From assembly GCA_930367205.1 (NCBI GenBank), contig OV884015.1, forward strand, positions 37,563,288-37,627,287: a stretch of DNA of 64,000 nt, written 5' to 3'. The notes beneath the pieces were generated by a model that was not told where the DNA came from, ran no database searches, and was given only the letters and a program-made list of their open reading frames with translations. The first letter of the stretch is position 1; each line of letters starts with the position of its first letter. The position numbers and the translations under genes were made by a program. The DNA comes from Acanthosoma haemorrhoidale. Its lineage: Eukaryota > Arthropoda > Insecta > Hemiptera > Acanthosomatidae. Of the stretch, positions 46,531 to 60,600 are shown one piece after another.

Positions 46531-49195
46531 TATAAGTTTTATTATGTATTTCTGCCATTGATCCCCAGAAGCACAAGCTTTATTATTAAGCTTATTAGAC
46601 TGGCATGCCTTAACGTGTACCAGTTCGATGGCTTATCAGCGATAGTGCATTGCAGTGTATAGATATGGATAGATCACAGGATATTGAATTAGATTTTCTC
46701 AAAGTGTCACTCTCAACCGCTATTACTAACGCACTGATCAGCATTCAAAATTAGATTTGCTGCAGATATCATAAATCGGATTCAACCTAAAATTACGGGG
46801 GGAAATAATACTTATGCTGCCATTTTACTGACAATTGAGTTACAGGCCATGTCACACTACATCATATATTATCCATGTCAAAAAATCGTTAAATCTTCAT
46901 TCCTACAGAATTTGAGCTGATTTTTTTTTTTAGCTCAATATACAGTTCCAGCAGCCTTCTTCAGATATTGAAGCAAGTGCAAAATACTTTTCAATATTTC
47001 AAAATCCAATAAAACCTTCTTGTATTTATTTATCTGCAATGACACGTCAAGTGGTAAATTTCATTAGAATACTCACAGAAATCTACAAACACCTTCCGAG
47101 TACCGGGATTAAGATCACATGTCCGCAGTTTCTTATCTGTCACCCCCCCCCCCTCTCAAAAAAAAAGAACAATTCCATTAATCACACGTGAAACAACTCA
47201 TTGATCTAATATTTTTTATCATTTTTATTTTCTTTTAAGGGCAGGTTTATATAATATTTTGATTATAACAGTATATTCTCTGCAATAAATTAGCAAAAAC
47301 TAGTTCTGTCCTCGTTGTTTAATAAGGCCTATGAAGACTAGAACTATTCCCATTCACTGCAGATATTAAAATATTTACTATTTTGTCCTATGAAACACGT
47401 TTGCTGACCTCCCTCACACTAGAATGCACATTGATGCATATATACTATGTTATTGATGAAACATCGTTCATTAATAAATTTGATCGACTATTTTCACTTT
47501 TTAATCTCCAGTTTAGGTTAAAGACTTTTGTTTTAAAAATTTAATCTAATTGGTCTCGACTGCTATTTTCATCATAGGGGATCACTGTGAATGAAGGATC
47601 ACATGTCTTTTCATGCCTCCCATAAAATGTTAATTACAAGGATATAATTGATATTTCCTTTATAGCCGCGTTACACGATGGCATTGGAGTAATTCGTTCC
47701 CATAAGAGAAGGGGGATATTAATTCTTACCGGTCCATTATAAAGAGAGTATGAAGTGTGCTGTGATGCGATCACTAGATGAAGGCATTATAAGAGGCTGA
47801 AGACTGTTGAGGTAATTGTATTCTGCGACGCCGGCCTGGCACCGGCTGTTTTCGAAGCCTGATGAAGTTGCGAATCAATTCCGGCCTGCCCTTAACAAGG
47901 GCACTCTCTCCTGTGCTGGGCCTCAGTCAACGGCTCCGTGGCACGGAAGCACTTAACGCTATAGGAAGTTTGCACTCCCAGCTTTCTATACCGCTTCTTG
48001 TCACAATACCTAGACACGATGACGGAGTCTCACGGACGTCTGGTTATAATATCATGACTCCAAAACAAGTCGTAGTATTCGCATCCAATTGATTGTATTA
48101 ACATATTATGCTATTTAAAAGTGGTATTTGGAAAACGCTTTAAAATTCACTACTGTAAATAATAATCCGTGCAGCGTCCTGGTACGCCAGAAAATCTCGA
48201 ATTCATCTAGTATCGAGAATGCCCCCGACATAAAGGACAGAAGACCTCTAGAAGAGGTACGATGATCTGTGAATTACTTTAGGACTTGTTTTCTTCCATC
48301 AAGTCAAATCTATCAGAGACTACAGAAGGTCATAACGCAAACTTGCTCTCTTCGAAACTTAACCTGGTTACGACAATCTGTTAAAACTGCAATAAAAATC
48401 CAAATCAACGTTTTACCAGCAAATAAATTATGGTGACAATTTTTTGCGACACCTTGTTTATACTGTACGCTTGTTCTACGGAAGCTATAGCAGCTAAGTT
48501 AGTAAATTGCAATAGAATTCAAGGTGTAAGGAGAGGGAAGGGTACAGTAAAATTACCTACTTTCAGCGAACTCATCGTAGTCCTGCTAAGGGCAGGTAAA
48601 TGAGCATTACCTATGCATCGTTCAGAGTAAGACCTTTCTATCTTCGTTTCAAACGACTATGAATGAACATAACATATTTTATCGATGCACTTAAAATGAT
48701 GAATGACGGATATAATTGTTGCATAGGTTGGATCAGTTAATTCCAACGCTGGCCTGTTCCCCATTACCGCCTTCCCTGGCTACGCTCCACGTCGTCAGAA
48801 ATAGCCATTCATAGGAGTGGCACAGTCATCCATCAACCAGCCACTCCTCACTACCCTTAAATAAAGTCAAGGCTCTCCTTATAGTGGATTTATAAATACC
48901 AGTATCCATATCCACTCCGTGAAAAGTCGTGACGACAAAAAAAACAATAATTTGGGCTTGTATTACATACTTTAACACAACAAAATAGACTATCCATCTT
49001 TTATTCTTATCTTGTACTGGAGTAGGTTTTTATTTATTTTTCATGTTATTAGTTTTTTTTTCGAATATAACTTATGTTATGTATGTTTTAAGCTATAACA
49101 AGTATAAAATGAAAAGCAATGCCAAAACATAAAGTATTAAATCTCTAAGAAAATGTAAATAAACATTTGTGTTTATCTGCAGTTAGCCATTCTTT
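46530..49195. other. Unassigned DNA with GC-richer patches
   Basis: At 47640-48090 a GC-richer segment contains a 76-codon plus frame (47862-48092) and GACGCCGGCCTGGCACCGGC, a short dyad. At 48730-48880 a second GC-richer patch ends in CTTAAATAAAGTCAAGG. Neither shows a domain or a repeat copy in this window. Confidence 0.3.
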
Positions 49196-49199
49196 GAAT

Positions 49200-50037
49200 T
49201 TAATATGATTTCTATCCCCTCTACCCATAATACCTTCTGGGCCACATTTGCAGATGACAAGTCTTGTCGTCCCGCTTAGACCCCAATATAGCATCCCATA
49301 ACCTTCAAAAACACCTTGATGAGATCGAGCATTGGTGCAACCAATGGCGGATTAAAGTTAATGAAGTAAAATGTTCCCGCAAGTCTTGTCCACTAGTTTC
49401 TTTTAATTCCATTCCTCTCCATGTATCCGAGTTAGTACGGTACTTAGGCTTCCATCTCGAAAAACGACTGACCTGGAACCCACATACGAGGCTAAAAAGA
49501 CAAGAACTAAACAGTCGCTTTGGACAACTGTACAGACTACTTACTTCAAAGGACATCTCTCAATAGAAAACAAATTACTAATTTACAAAGTTATACTTAA
49601 GCCAATGTGGACACACGGAATAGAGCTATGGGGGACAGTAAAAAAGTCGAACATCAAGTGTATCCAATCCTTTCAATCATAAGTCCTGAGAACAATAGTA
49701 AATGCCCCTAATTATGTCAGCAACAAAAATCTTCATATTGATCTTAATATACCTTACATTCTCGAACTCATCCCTTCCAAGTTCATAAAATTCCATAGTA
49801 ACCTATCCAACCATCCTAATCCCCTAGCACAGTCATTGCACTGCACCACTCATCCCTATATTGTTACTGGGAGACTAAAACGGCAGTGGCTCCGTGACCT
49901 GCTATAAATGCGTAACAGTGGGAGTCCTGGCAATGGCCAGTTTCTCCAATCATGTCCTGAGCGTATGTGGCTCTCACGCTCTTGGTCAGCCTCCGCTGGC
50001 TCGTATCCGGTGACGCGGCTGATGGAGGAGCGTGGAC
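49200..50037 (+). mobile_element. J1 non-LTR retrotransposon: RT palm end, thumb and ORF C-terminus
   Basis: This is the best-preserved J1 coding remnant. Read across frames it gives TFADDKSC (motif C, catalytic FADD at about 49245-49256), LDPNIASHNLQKHLDEIEHW, RYLGFHLEKRLTWNPHTRLK and QLYRLL. It continues with NKLLIYKVILKPMWTHGIEL, VLRTIVNAPNYVSN, a segment ending in SNHPNPLAQSL, and GRLKRQWLRDLL before a stop at about 49905. Frameshifts lie near 49260 and 49565, with a stop near 49679. The 3' untranslated region follows (GTATCCGGTGACGCGGCTGA) but is cut at GGAGGAGCGTGGAC, so the terminal J1 tail is absent. Endonuclease and RT fingers are missing upstream. Confidence 0.8.
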
Positions 50038-50039
50038 GA

Positions 50040-53000
50040 AGACATAATCTCAGTGATTTCCATACATTTCGTCAGGTATAAGATTCAATATCATGATGTA
50101 CCACTTCTTATGATAGTAACTGCTAGTAGTAGTATGATAGTAGGTACTGCTACTTGTAGCAGTTAGCCCTTTCTGAAAAAAGGGGTCTTTTATGAATCCC
50201 TTAAAGGTTTTGTGAATACCTTAAAGGTCTATTAGGTCTGCTACCTGTCGGATATAAACCTTAGAATGCTACTGAGTTCGGTCATCGATAATCATACATA
50301 TAAAAAAAATAAATAGAAATCTATTATCTAGTTTTTTATCCACCTATAACTTATATTCAGTGGCCCCATCGCTATACTCAAACAAATCATTATTAGCTTG
50401 ATTCGCTTTGGGGTGCCATTTATTCATTTGACTCGATTGGTTTGATTAATCAATCAATCTCTCAGCCTAATATATTGGCGTTAAAGTTAAAATAAAATAA
50501 AACTATTGGATCATTAATCCAACTTGATTTCTGTCCCCAGTTGGATTATTTCCCAAAAGTTAATTTCGTATTTGATCAATGAAAAGTTTAGTTAGATGTT
50601 AAAAATGAAGAAAGCTAAACCATAATTGACTTTAAAATAAAGCCAATGATTTATTACGGTAAAATAAAAATTAAATAAAAGAAAACGAATCCTAGCGTCT
50701 CCTCATCAAGTCTCTTTCTTCTCCAACGCTTAAACTCAGCCCGTATCTCGTCCTAAGAAGTAAGTTCTGTAAGCCTGTAAGTCTTACTGCACCGAAGCAA
50801 TCTTCTCTGGGGACAGGTGTACCCTTCGATTAGGATTTCATGTTAATATATATTCCCGTACCCCCCTCTCCATTCCCTAGGGTAAGCTTCGATTCACTTT
50901 TTTTTAGCCTTTCATCCTAAGACGACATAAATCATCCACGCGGAGGGATTTTCGCCCTCCTTCCCTGTTCAGTACTAAAAGGATTTTATGGTACCATATC
51001 CTGCCTTGCCAAACCTGCCACCTACGGCCTTTTGGGCTAACTTACTCCCTGGCACGTATGCTATTGTTTTCGCTACCTGCTACCCTTATCAAGGGAAAAT
51101 TAGCCTAACAGCTTAAAAAAATTGAAAGCCTAATTATTGACAAATTGTTTAGTCTAATATATTTACAGAACACTTACAAGCTGCTGTGAACATACATACA
51201 TCTTAGTTATAATTTATTATAAAAAGTTCTCTATAAAACAAATGTTAACATATTGTGATTGTCAGGCATGTCTTTAGGATTCAATGACAATAAGTACAGG
51301 ATCATAGGAGGGTAAATGTGAGCTGAGCACAATAGTAAGTACAATTGAAAAAAGATCAAAAGAATAGGGTCAATACCTGTATGCCTTGTAAAATGGGAGA
51401 TTTTGTAAAGTCTGTTGTGAAGACGTTCCGACGTTTGGCAACCACGCGTCCATATAGCATAAATAAAATAAAGATATATGCTTCAACTCCTGAATAAAAT
51501 GTTTCGGAACTGTTCTTGGTGTCAAGAAATTCATGAGGACAATAGAATTATCCAACTATGTTTTGTAGTAAGACCTTTGCAACTTAGACAATCGTGAATG
51601 AAAACCACCGGTGACCGGGAATGCTCAGGAACCCCTCGCCTGGAACAGGAACGGTTACAGAAGAGACTTGTGAAACTGGTGGTACCACGGTGAGTTATCG
51701 CAAATCGGCGCAAGTCCTGATTTCGCCTGTTTATTTCCAATATTTCGTCAGAAGCTCCTACCTTAGTTAGCTCCTGGTCGGATCAGTTAACCAACCGAGT
51801 CAGGAGGTATAACTAGCCGATACATCGCTGGTCACACTCTAATTTTCCAAATGCGTAATATAATTTATAGTTTGTAAAAATTATTATAACAAGTCAGGAA
51901 CACTTTTCTTTAAAAAATAGATTTCAAATCAGGCTAATAGTGTCTCATTAACTTTTCTTAACTAGCCGAGAAAACATAAACGTCAACTTTTCAATCATTC
52001 AGGCATAATCCGTAATTTGAATGACCAAATCATTGAATTAAATTAATGTGGGAGTTCATGATTACTCTTGAATATATAACTGAATCGATGGAGATATGAG
52101 CTTAGGTTGATGTAGTAAAAATGCTATATTTTCATCAAATTTATTAACGTTTCGACAGTTTCCGGTATGTCTAGACAGTCAGCAACCCTGACCAACCCAT
52201 ACTCGGATCTGATGGAGGAATACATAAATTGAATCAAGTTATGTTTGTGATCACCATTTTAGGACGTATCTCCTCTTTGTCTGTAAACAGAAGAAACTAA
52301 CAGTACTGCACATGTCACCCCCACATAATCTGGACGAGGCCCTTTCGTTTAATAGTTTCAGGGTGCTACGCTAGAAGACGCCCTTGCCTCCGGATCTAGT
52401 GGTTATATCTGCCACCCGCACACATATTTATGCATTTCAGGGCATGTCAACGACAAGGGTCATTGAAACTCGTATATATACTATTATTTTCTTGGTTTTC
52501 GTTTCACAACAACGATTTATTAATTATTATAACTTTTATTATTACTTCACAGCGCTCGGAAAGACCACTGATATTACATAGTTGTAATTGATCATTGTGA
52601 ACATCTAGCTATTTAAGAGAGCTGAAAACGTGTGCTTCCGTTGGGAATACAAGTAGGACCAAGACATCCAGCGTGATATGTCTCTGGCAGAAATTAGGGA
52701 CTTTCAAGGACTTCGTGCACTTGGGAAGTTTACAGGGATACAACAGGTTGGACATTAGCCTTGGTAAAGAAAGATAATAGAACATAACCTTGGAGTATTT
52801 TTGAAGAGACGAAGAATGATATTTTTATGTAGATATTCGGAGGCTGTTTAACAAGTTTCAAGTATGTTTTGTTTCTTTCTTGGACTAGATACTGTTGATG
52901 CTAAGGTATTGAAAAGGACCAATAAGGCTGTACTTGAACAAATAAATATCTCACATAAAGGAATAACAAAAGATGATTTATTCAATATCGAACCCTAATG

Positions 53001-53640
53001 AACTGAGTATTGTTTCTTCGTTTCGTTTCAAGGTGCATTAACCTGTAACCTGTCAATAAAAACATTAAATCGGCTGGCTCAATCGTCACCCAAGTGCTCA
53101 AGAGGGCACGAGCGACGTTAACGATTGCCGGCGAGGGCTAGTCAGCATTAGGGATTAGGGTTGAGTGACTTGAGCCCATCCTTGGCCTCCCTTGACCTGA
53201 GTCACTCACTCCAGGTGAGTGCCGTCATTGAACTTTCTAACTCCTTCTGTGCCGCAAGTGGTGTTTCACCTTAAGAAGCTAGTCCAATGCCTGCTGTATA
53301 ATGCCATGTAATGCAGTAACCGGGATTCGTGCGATGGTTTTATTGACAGGTGTTTGCTAAACCAAAAGTGCTCTCGTGTCATGAGGAACTAACATATTTA
53401 CATATTGTTCTCCAGAGCTGCAATCGAACAGATAAATAATGTTATCATTAAATTTAATTAATCAAATAAGTTTTTCATATACCTTAGGTCTGTAAAAAAG
53501 GTTTTAGTTTTAATAGAGATACTTTTTAATATAATATGATTTACCATTTGAAATTTATTTATTTATTTTTGCAGTAAGGTTACCAAATCAGTAATACATA
53601 ATACAAAGTAGGTGTGCATAACAATGCACCAACAATAATT
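50040..53640. other. Unassigned DNA
   Basis: A GAT/GTAG-rich imperfect inverted repeat lies at 50118-50168 (TAACTGCTAG against GTAGCAGTTA). GC-richer patches at 50700-51070, 51590-51840 and 53060-53280 have only short frames (for example 51531-51740 minus, 69 codons) with no domain. No repeat copies of these patches were found in the window. Confidence 0.3.
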
Positions 53641-53642
53641 CA

Positions 53643-53900
53643 AAATCTTTTTTTTTTGAAGAAGGCAAAGTCTTTTTATTGTTTTCAATCTTATTATTTA
53701 TTTAATTAAGTGTGTCTATGTAGATAATTGTCTTGTAAAAATAAAAATTTATGTCTTTTGTCCTGTATTGTAGTCTTGAAGATGCCTTAATTGGCGAAAA
53801 GTCGGATGATCGTCTCATGTCAATAAAAAAAGATATTTTGGAAGAGCCTTCAAGCTTTTTTGTTGTTTTTTTTTGCAAACTATTTCTAACACAATATAAA
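53643..53900 (-). other. Possible retroposon 3' end with AATAAA and poly(A)
   Basis: On the minus strand AATAAAAAGACTTTGCC is followed by CTTCAAAAAAAAA near 53649-53658. The sequence upstream includes a GC-richer CATCCGACTTTTCGCCAATT block. This resembles the 3' end of a processed transcript or retroposon. No duplication or second copy was found. Confidence 0.25.
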
Positions 53901-53949
53901 TAGATCACTCTTAAAAAAATGACTTGATTTTCCGCAAATCGAAATTGAC

Positions 53950-54270
53950 ATAAAGCCAGACAGAGCCGTTAAATATCATTAGACGTACGACCAAGCTTGA
54001 CAATGCAGATTGACTGCAAATCACAATTGGTTTATGTTAGACGGCTGTTAAACCCAATTTTAAACATACAAACACCATTGAAACGAGACTGTATTTATAC
54101 ACAAAAATCTTTACTTCGACTAGTACTGGCGTACGCTTGTCCGATTTGCAAATACTGTTCCAACTAAGCAACACCATAGACTACATCCTTCCCAGAATAA
54201 AGTGCCACTTATGCTCCAATGTTCCATCAGTCAATGCTCAAAGAGTCGAAGGACTCGAGCTGTCGCATGG
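53950..54270 (+). mobile_element. Non-LTR reverse transcriptase remnant (thumb region)
   Basis: A clear frame reads RRLLNPILNIQTPLKRDCIY, then KSLLRLVLAYACPICKYCSN and a stop. In Jockey-like RTs this region follows the palm, with a conserved LRPVLTYACPVW-type segment. A degenerate VKY-LG-like start lies upstream near 53970. The protein differs from J1 at the same positions, so this is a separate family. There is no catalytic motif. Confidence 0.65.
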
Positions 54271-54279
54271 TAAGCTCCA

Positions 54280-56975
54280 CTGTTTAAACCGATTGATGTG
54301 ACATTCTTTCATCACTTTTAAAGCATCTTTCTGAAAGACAGACGTTAAAAAAGTGAGTTCCACGCTGGTATCGAATTATTTTTTCACTTTACCCACCTCA
54401 AAGTACAGCTGGCCCTACGATATATTGATTCATTTAGAATACAAAATAACATAATCCCCGGAAATAAGCATTAGCAGTGAATGCAATGCTGCCCTGTACG
54501 CTACTGCACGACTATAGGCGACAAAGAAAATGAAAGGAGGAGAGGGGGCTTTAAAGACGACCAAAATCGTCACGTAATATTTAAGAAACAAATCTAAACA
54601 TTAAGATAGCTGAGATCATATCTAAAAAGAAAGCTTACGCAGTTAACCCTAATTGTGAAATGATATAAATTATCACAGAAGCTTTTCCCTTAATCGAAGC
54701 ATTAAAAATAAAATTTGATAATTTCGGACCTACTAGTTATCAATATTGCACTTAAAAAGCTCCAGACAAACGGTAAGCGTTCTTAACAATTTTTTCTCGT
54801 GCATTTGATCCAATAAGACAAATAAATAAATACTCCTGGGTCCCTCCACAGTAAAGTTTATTATGCAAGAACGTTTTTGACAGCTCCATGCTCTAACTAC
54901 GAGTCATAGAGTAAAGTCAGTACAATCTACAACCCTTTTTTAATCGTGGTGTTATTTTTTTTTTCAATTTATTTTTAATTTTTATACCATTAATTGGTAA
55001 CTGTGGATATCCGAAAATGTTCTAATGTACTAAGCTGTATTGTGGAGAGACCAAGGAGCATTTATTGAAATAAATCCAAAACTGGCCCTAAATATTGCAC
55101 AAGATGAAGATCAACAATAACAAAGGTAATTAATTTAAATAACGCTTACCCTTATTGGTATCTTTTCGCAAGAAAGGTAAACAGCTACTTACCTGCAAAA
55201 AAACGTTTTTATTAGGTACTAATGTCAATATTTTAATGAATGATAATGTTAATTTTAATATACAAGCTAAAAATCGAGAGTTAGTATCAAAGCGATCTTA
55301 AGGTCAAATCGTTTGTTGATACCTCAACTGTGTATTCATAGGGGAAAAAAATCAGTGCAGTAATTGCCGAATATTCATACGTTTTAATATATCATTTATA
55401 ATTTTAAAACATTTTACTGCAGAAAATCTTTAAAATATTATAATTATTTACATACTTTATGTGTATATAAATATATATATTTATTATTTTTTATCAAATA
55501 AATCCGTCTTATCTCTCTGTAGTCTTAACATAAATCTATAGAAGTTTCTGGAATAGCTTGTCCCAACAGTAAAATATTAATTCCTGAACGACTGATCAAA
55601 CATTGCTTCTCATCTCCAATATTTGAGATTACACATGTGATGTTAGACGATAAGATGAGAGAGAGAAAGAGAGAGAGATGTTGGACAACAGGTTGGCATC
55701 GGGTAGTTGAACCCTTGTGTAATAGATTCTTTTTTTATTGGCTAAAGCGTGGCGTAAAGGACCGTTGTACACATCGTCCGGCGAAAACCATCTGTATGAT
55801 ATCAATCTTGCAGCGGTTTCTTCGTGAATGTTGGCATTCAAGATTTTAAAATGTTTAAAGGCTACAGTTACAGGTTAATAATACAATATTTGGTTACGTT
55901 AAACTCTTGTTTGAGTACGTCATGCTGTTTATTAAAAGTCTTGTGGTTGACTTTTCCTTAATTGTATTGATATATATATATATATCAATGATGATAGGCT
56001 GTTAAAACACGAACTTCACTAAGATATTTCTTTCTCGAACATAAATATTTTTTGACTGAAAAATTGCTGGTTTGGAAGACATTTAAAGACTAAAGGTTCC
56101 AAGCTAACTTATAAGTAGTTTATTTTACCTATCATTGATATTCAGCTTAATATAACACATATTGTTTCATAAGTGAAGGTATATAGGGCCTGATGTAACA
56201 TAACATATAACAGAAAGGTACATGAAATGAATAGAAGTATAAAAACTTAAAACAATTAACTGTTATTGTATTTTTAAAGCATTCCATACCGTAATGTAAA
56301 TAAAATGGAACTCTAATCAGAGTCGCATGAAATAGTTCCAAGAACACTATGGATAGAAAAAAATACTTCTATACGCCCATATTAAGTACTAACATTTTTT
56401 ATTGATGATAGAAAGTACTATGTGTCATACAAGGTTACGACGATGGCGAGTCAAACGGTATTCAGCTTAATAAATCCAGGCGATTTCTAATTTATCCATG
56501 AGTTCCTTACCTGCTACATTACTAATATTAAAAATTCTCATTTAAGAGCTTATATACTGTTTACTGCAAACCAGAACATATCAGATGTTTCACATCTATT
56601 ATTTGTTTATTATCATTTTATCTTGAAATTGAGTAGTTTTATTTCTTTAACAGCTATAGAAAATATAACTATATCCATGCTATACAAAATATATCAAAAG
56701 AAGGAATAAGATATATATTTCATTCTCAAAGAATATGTAAGGGAAGAAAGTTTTTATCCATCTACATTTAGCAAAAAAATATTTTTTTGTATGTACTTGT
56801 ATAAGGGTATACAAATAGATAGGCATCTCCATTTCTCTCATTTTAGTAACAAAATATAAAAAGTACGACAAAGGTCTTACCAGCTTTCGCACTTGCTAAC
56901 TTCACTAAACTTGTCGCTGCGCCCCAAACTAATGATCTAGAAATGTGTCCTCCGGCCAGCTCTGCTGCACTGTGC
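54280..56975. other. Unassigned DNA
   Basis: Frames of 66-70 codons at 55629-55849 lie on both strands over a GA microsatellite (55657-55679). A symmetric TA-rich palindrome lies at about 55966-55988. The remainder is AT-rich with no gene signal. Confidence 0.35.
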
Positions 56976-56979
56976 CGTG

Positions 56980-57640
56980 CTATATACCCACAATACAGCT
57001 AAAAGCCTCCAACAATTCAAGAATGGGATCACGAGAAAAGCGATCAGATATACCTCTCGAGAGAGGTTAAAGAACGCCGACCTGCGTCCGTTGCTTGGCC
57101 AGTGAGTTCATCCACCGAAGACACATCAATTTTTTTGATTCGGTGTAGCACCTAGCGAATCTAGTGTTTAACACTATTGCCCCACCACTCTTTCCGCGTG
57201 GTGGTAACAGGCTGTCGGGAAAAACTAGATTAAGATTTAGTTGTTAGATGTAGGTTAGTTTTAAGTCTATGCTTCATTAGGTGACCTTATGAGCATATTT
57301 AAACAACGAATGTATAATGTGCAATATACTTTTGTAACAATCACAATGTAAAATTCATAAAAATTATAATAGATTTTGTTTATTAGATGTAAGTTAATTT
57401 TAAGTTTTATGATTCATAAGGTAAGCCCATCATTTTTTTAAACGTGTTTAGACAATGAATGTATAATGTACATTATATCTTTGTAAGAATCACAAATCAC
57501 AATGTAAAATTATTAAAAAATGTATAAAATGTAGCCAAGCTACAGGGCATATAATATTGACCTATTGTAAATAGATTTATTTGTATAGAATCTATATTAA
57601 ATTCCATAATTTTTAATACCAAGGCGATGTGAAAAAAAAA
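56980..57640 (+). mobile_element. Family A non-LTR retrotransposon, 5'-truncated copy A2
   Basis: Plus-strand copy. The decayed RT C-terminus (about 56990-57220) includes GAGGTTAAAGAACGCCGACC and AACAGGCTGTCGGGAAAA. A long 3' untranslated region follows (TAGATGTAGGTTAGTTTTAA), ending in AAGGCGATGTG and a 9-base poly(A). Unlike A1 and A3, about 120 bases of the 3' region are present twice in tandem (about 57245-57365 and 57370-57510). The ORF is broken by frameshifts. No clear target duplication was seen. Confidence 0.75.
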
Positions 57641-57649
57641 TCTTCATTC

Positions 57650-60600
57650 AACGACACTTACACTTATTTCTAAAAATATATATTTTGAGAGAAAAGTGCC
57701 GTAAGATTAGCCTCATCGAATTGTAATTGAGCCGTTTTAGACCTCCTCCTGTTGAGCCTACTGTCCTAAATCGTGTTGGATAGCACAGATGCGGAATGTA
57801 CATCCTCGAAGAGGAGTCCCTAGAGATCTTCAGAAGACAGAGATAGGCACTTGACCCTGTGGGGTGTCGCAAGTACGTGATGGAAAGCAGTGCCATTGTC
57901 ACAGTTTCAGGCCTGCTTGGGATTCACAAGGCGGGACTGTCACACTAACCCCGCACCTACATACATCCAATGTGTTTTACCTTTGCAACTAACAACACTT
58001 GTGAGGGCGTGGTACTGTCGTTGACAATACGTGAAAGGAGTTCTGCATCCAGGAGAAAATGGGATGCCTCATTGTAGTATATTTACTTACAACTTTTGGA
58101 ATACTCTCCAAGCATGAAGTTATAGGATTCGATTGAGTTTCCATAAGAACTTAACAGTATCTTAACTGCCGAACCCAAAGGGAGAGGCTTTACTTTCAAG
58201 CAAATACGGGTAGCCGTCTTTCACCTATCTGTATTTTCTACGATATAAGCAATCTATCAAATCAATCTAAATTTCAAGCTATATTCTCAACAACGCTGGA
58301 GTACCTATTACATGTATTGGTTAAAGTCTAATAATGAGGAGTGCAGTGGCGTACCTGGAGCTTTGCCGCTTTTCGATCAAAACCAAGAACAGTTATTAAC
58401 ATTTACTGTGCATAAATAAACAACGTATTTCTTTCGATTAAACAGATTGTACTCATAATGATAAAATGTATATGCGTTCATAAATTTTATTTTTTTTCAT
58501 CTTTTTATTAAATAAGTCTTGAATGACATTGTCAAAATTTATATCATCTTGTAATACTTTGTATGTTTTTTTGGCTGTGCTGCATTGACGTCCATGTTCC
58601 CCCTCCCTCTCGGGGGGACTTGTCATTCAGTCATCAAACGAACATTATTGCAAGTTAATTAACCCCGTACGGAGTTCAATCTGACAGTGGAACAATTCCA
58701 CCACATCTGCCTTCGACCAGACAACAGTTAACAGTAACTGGCTTAACCATCGCTAACATTGGCCGTATGTAGACAGAAAATAATCAGGTACCTTCTTCTT
58801 CAAGATCTTCTCATCGTCTATAGGTCAATTTGACTTACCTCCTTACAGTATTTTTTTACTTTATTTTCTGTTAATAGCATCTCTTCGTTTATTGTCATCC
58901 TAATCAATAATTTAATCAAAAGTATGTTGCACAAATCAAACAATATGTTTCTTTTAGAAATCAGCTTTGTAAACACAGTCCAGACCATTAAATCATTCTA
59001 GTTCAAGATACTTTAGTTTGCTACTGTTGAAAAACCAAACTAACCTTAACACATCTATTGTTTCTCTATGGGAAGTGTAGCTAGATCTCTATTTATCGCC
59101 AGACGAACTGTCGTTGTGTAGCCATCGCCAATTCAAAATTTATGGCAAACGTGTTTTCCTTTTTTAGCTTACTAACCGTAAAAATGTTAACAAGTCGTGC
59201 CGCCGGGTTCAGTACCTCGCTAATAATTGCAGGCTTAATATAATCATTAATTCTGTAGAATACAACATTATAATATTGTTTGTTTTAATTTTTACACAAT
59301 TTAGACAAAAATATTACTAAAAAATATATGTGCTCCCCCCCCCCAATCTTTAGGTACTCCTAGAGGAGTATGCAAGCGAAGCTTGGGCACGAATAATACG
59401 AATATTGGCTTGATTTATCTTGCTTGAAATACATTTCTCAAGTTACAGCTCAAGTAGAGGTTCTGCTTTCTAACAAGTACTGGATGGTCATACGCAACTC
59501 TGTATAAGCGTTCTTTGTTAATGTCTGTACAAATAATTTAATCTATTTGATTAACAGTGTGTCTAACAACACAGAAACCCAAGTGAACCCAGTACTACAC
59601 CTTTTTGGTAATTAGATAAATATAATTGAATGAGAAAATGTCGGTCATTTCTTAGCTAACACGTTTCTTTCTGGCCTCGAAGCTTTTTCAAGTCACGGCT
59701 AAAAAGGTGTCTAAGATTTAAAGTTCTGATTGTTGGAAGTTTCCCACACGTTTAAGGGTAAACTAAAAAGCAAGATGCTCCAGAAAATAAATTTCAGGTA
59801 ACCAAATGTTAGATCGTCAACTGGTAGGGAAGCCGGGCCGACAGCAGTACCTGCGCCGTATCGTGCGTAGGACCATTTCTGTTCTTATATCTGGCTGTTA
59901 TATTGAAAAACCTCACCTTGTCGCTTTTATTTTTATCCCAAGTGCCGGCATTGTGGCATCTTCTTCTGACAGTCATATGATCATTCAATCATCGCGAAGT
60001 CAAGCTTCACCGTTTCATCCACACGACGCAGATGAAGACCATCGAAATTTTCTCACTTCATTGGTTATCGGGGCCAGAGAATCCTGCTTGTTCATAAAGA
60101 AAATTGTCCTTTTTTTCATCTATTTGCCCTTCTTCACCCTTTACCCCTATTCGCCTACTTTTCAGTCGCAGACATCAGAGGTCTTCTCTATAAAGTACAA
60201 TTTTCTATTTCATGCATGCCAACATTTCTATCATGTGTAACAGCATCCAACGATTCCAACCGAACCACTCAATTCGTAAGATATTTTTTTTGGGGATCCC
60301 TTCTTTTTCCTTCTATTTTCTTTGAGATAAATTCATTAATGCCGGGAATCGACTAACAATTACAATTTCATTGAGATATTTTAGTCAATGTTTTTCAGTA
60401 TTTTTGATCGTCAGAAATAATTAGACCCTTAAATGATTATTTGTCAATCATCGTGAAGCTATAAAGGTCCTCAATTGAAATTCTAATAATCCCTCGATAG
60501 CCTAATTTTCTGTACATCTATGTTCGCATAGATGGAAATTCGAAATCTATCGTGGGAATATACCAATAAATCTTCTTATCAGTATATTTACGTCAACATT

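Noticed and set aside
59806..60240. 144-codon plus frame as a gene
   Set aside because: The longer downstream half is Phe/Tyr-rich and AT-driven. No domain, splice context or conservation evidence is available from the sequence alone.
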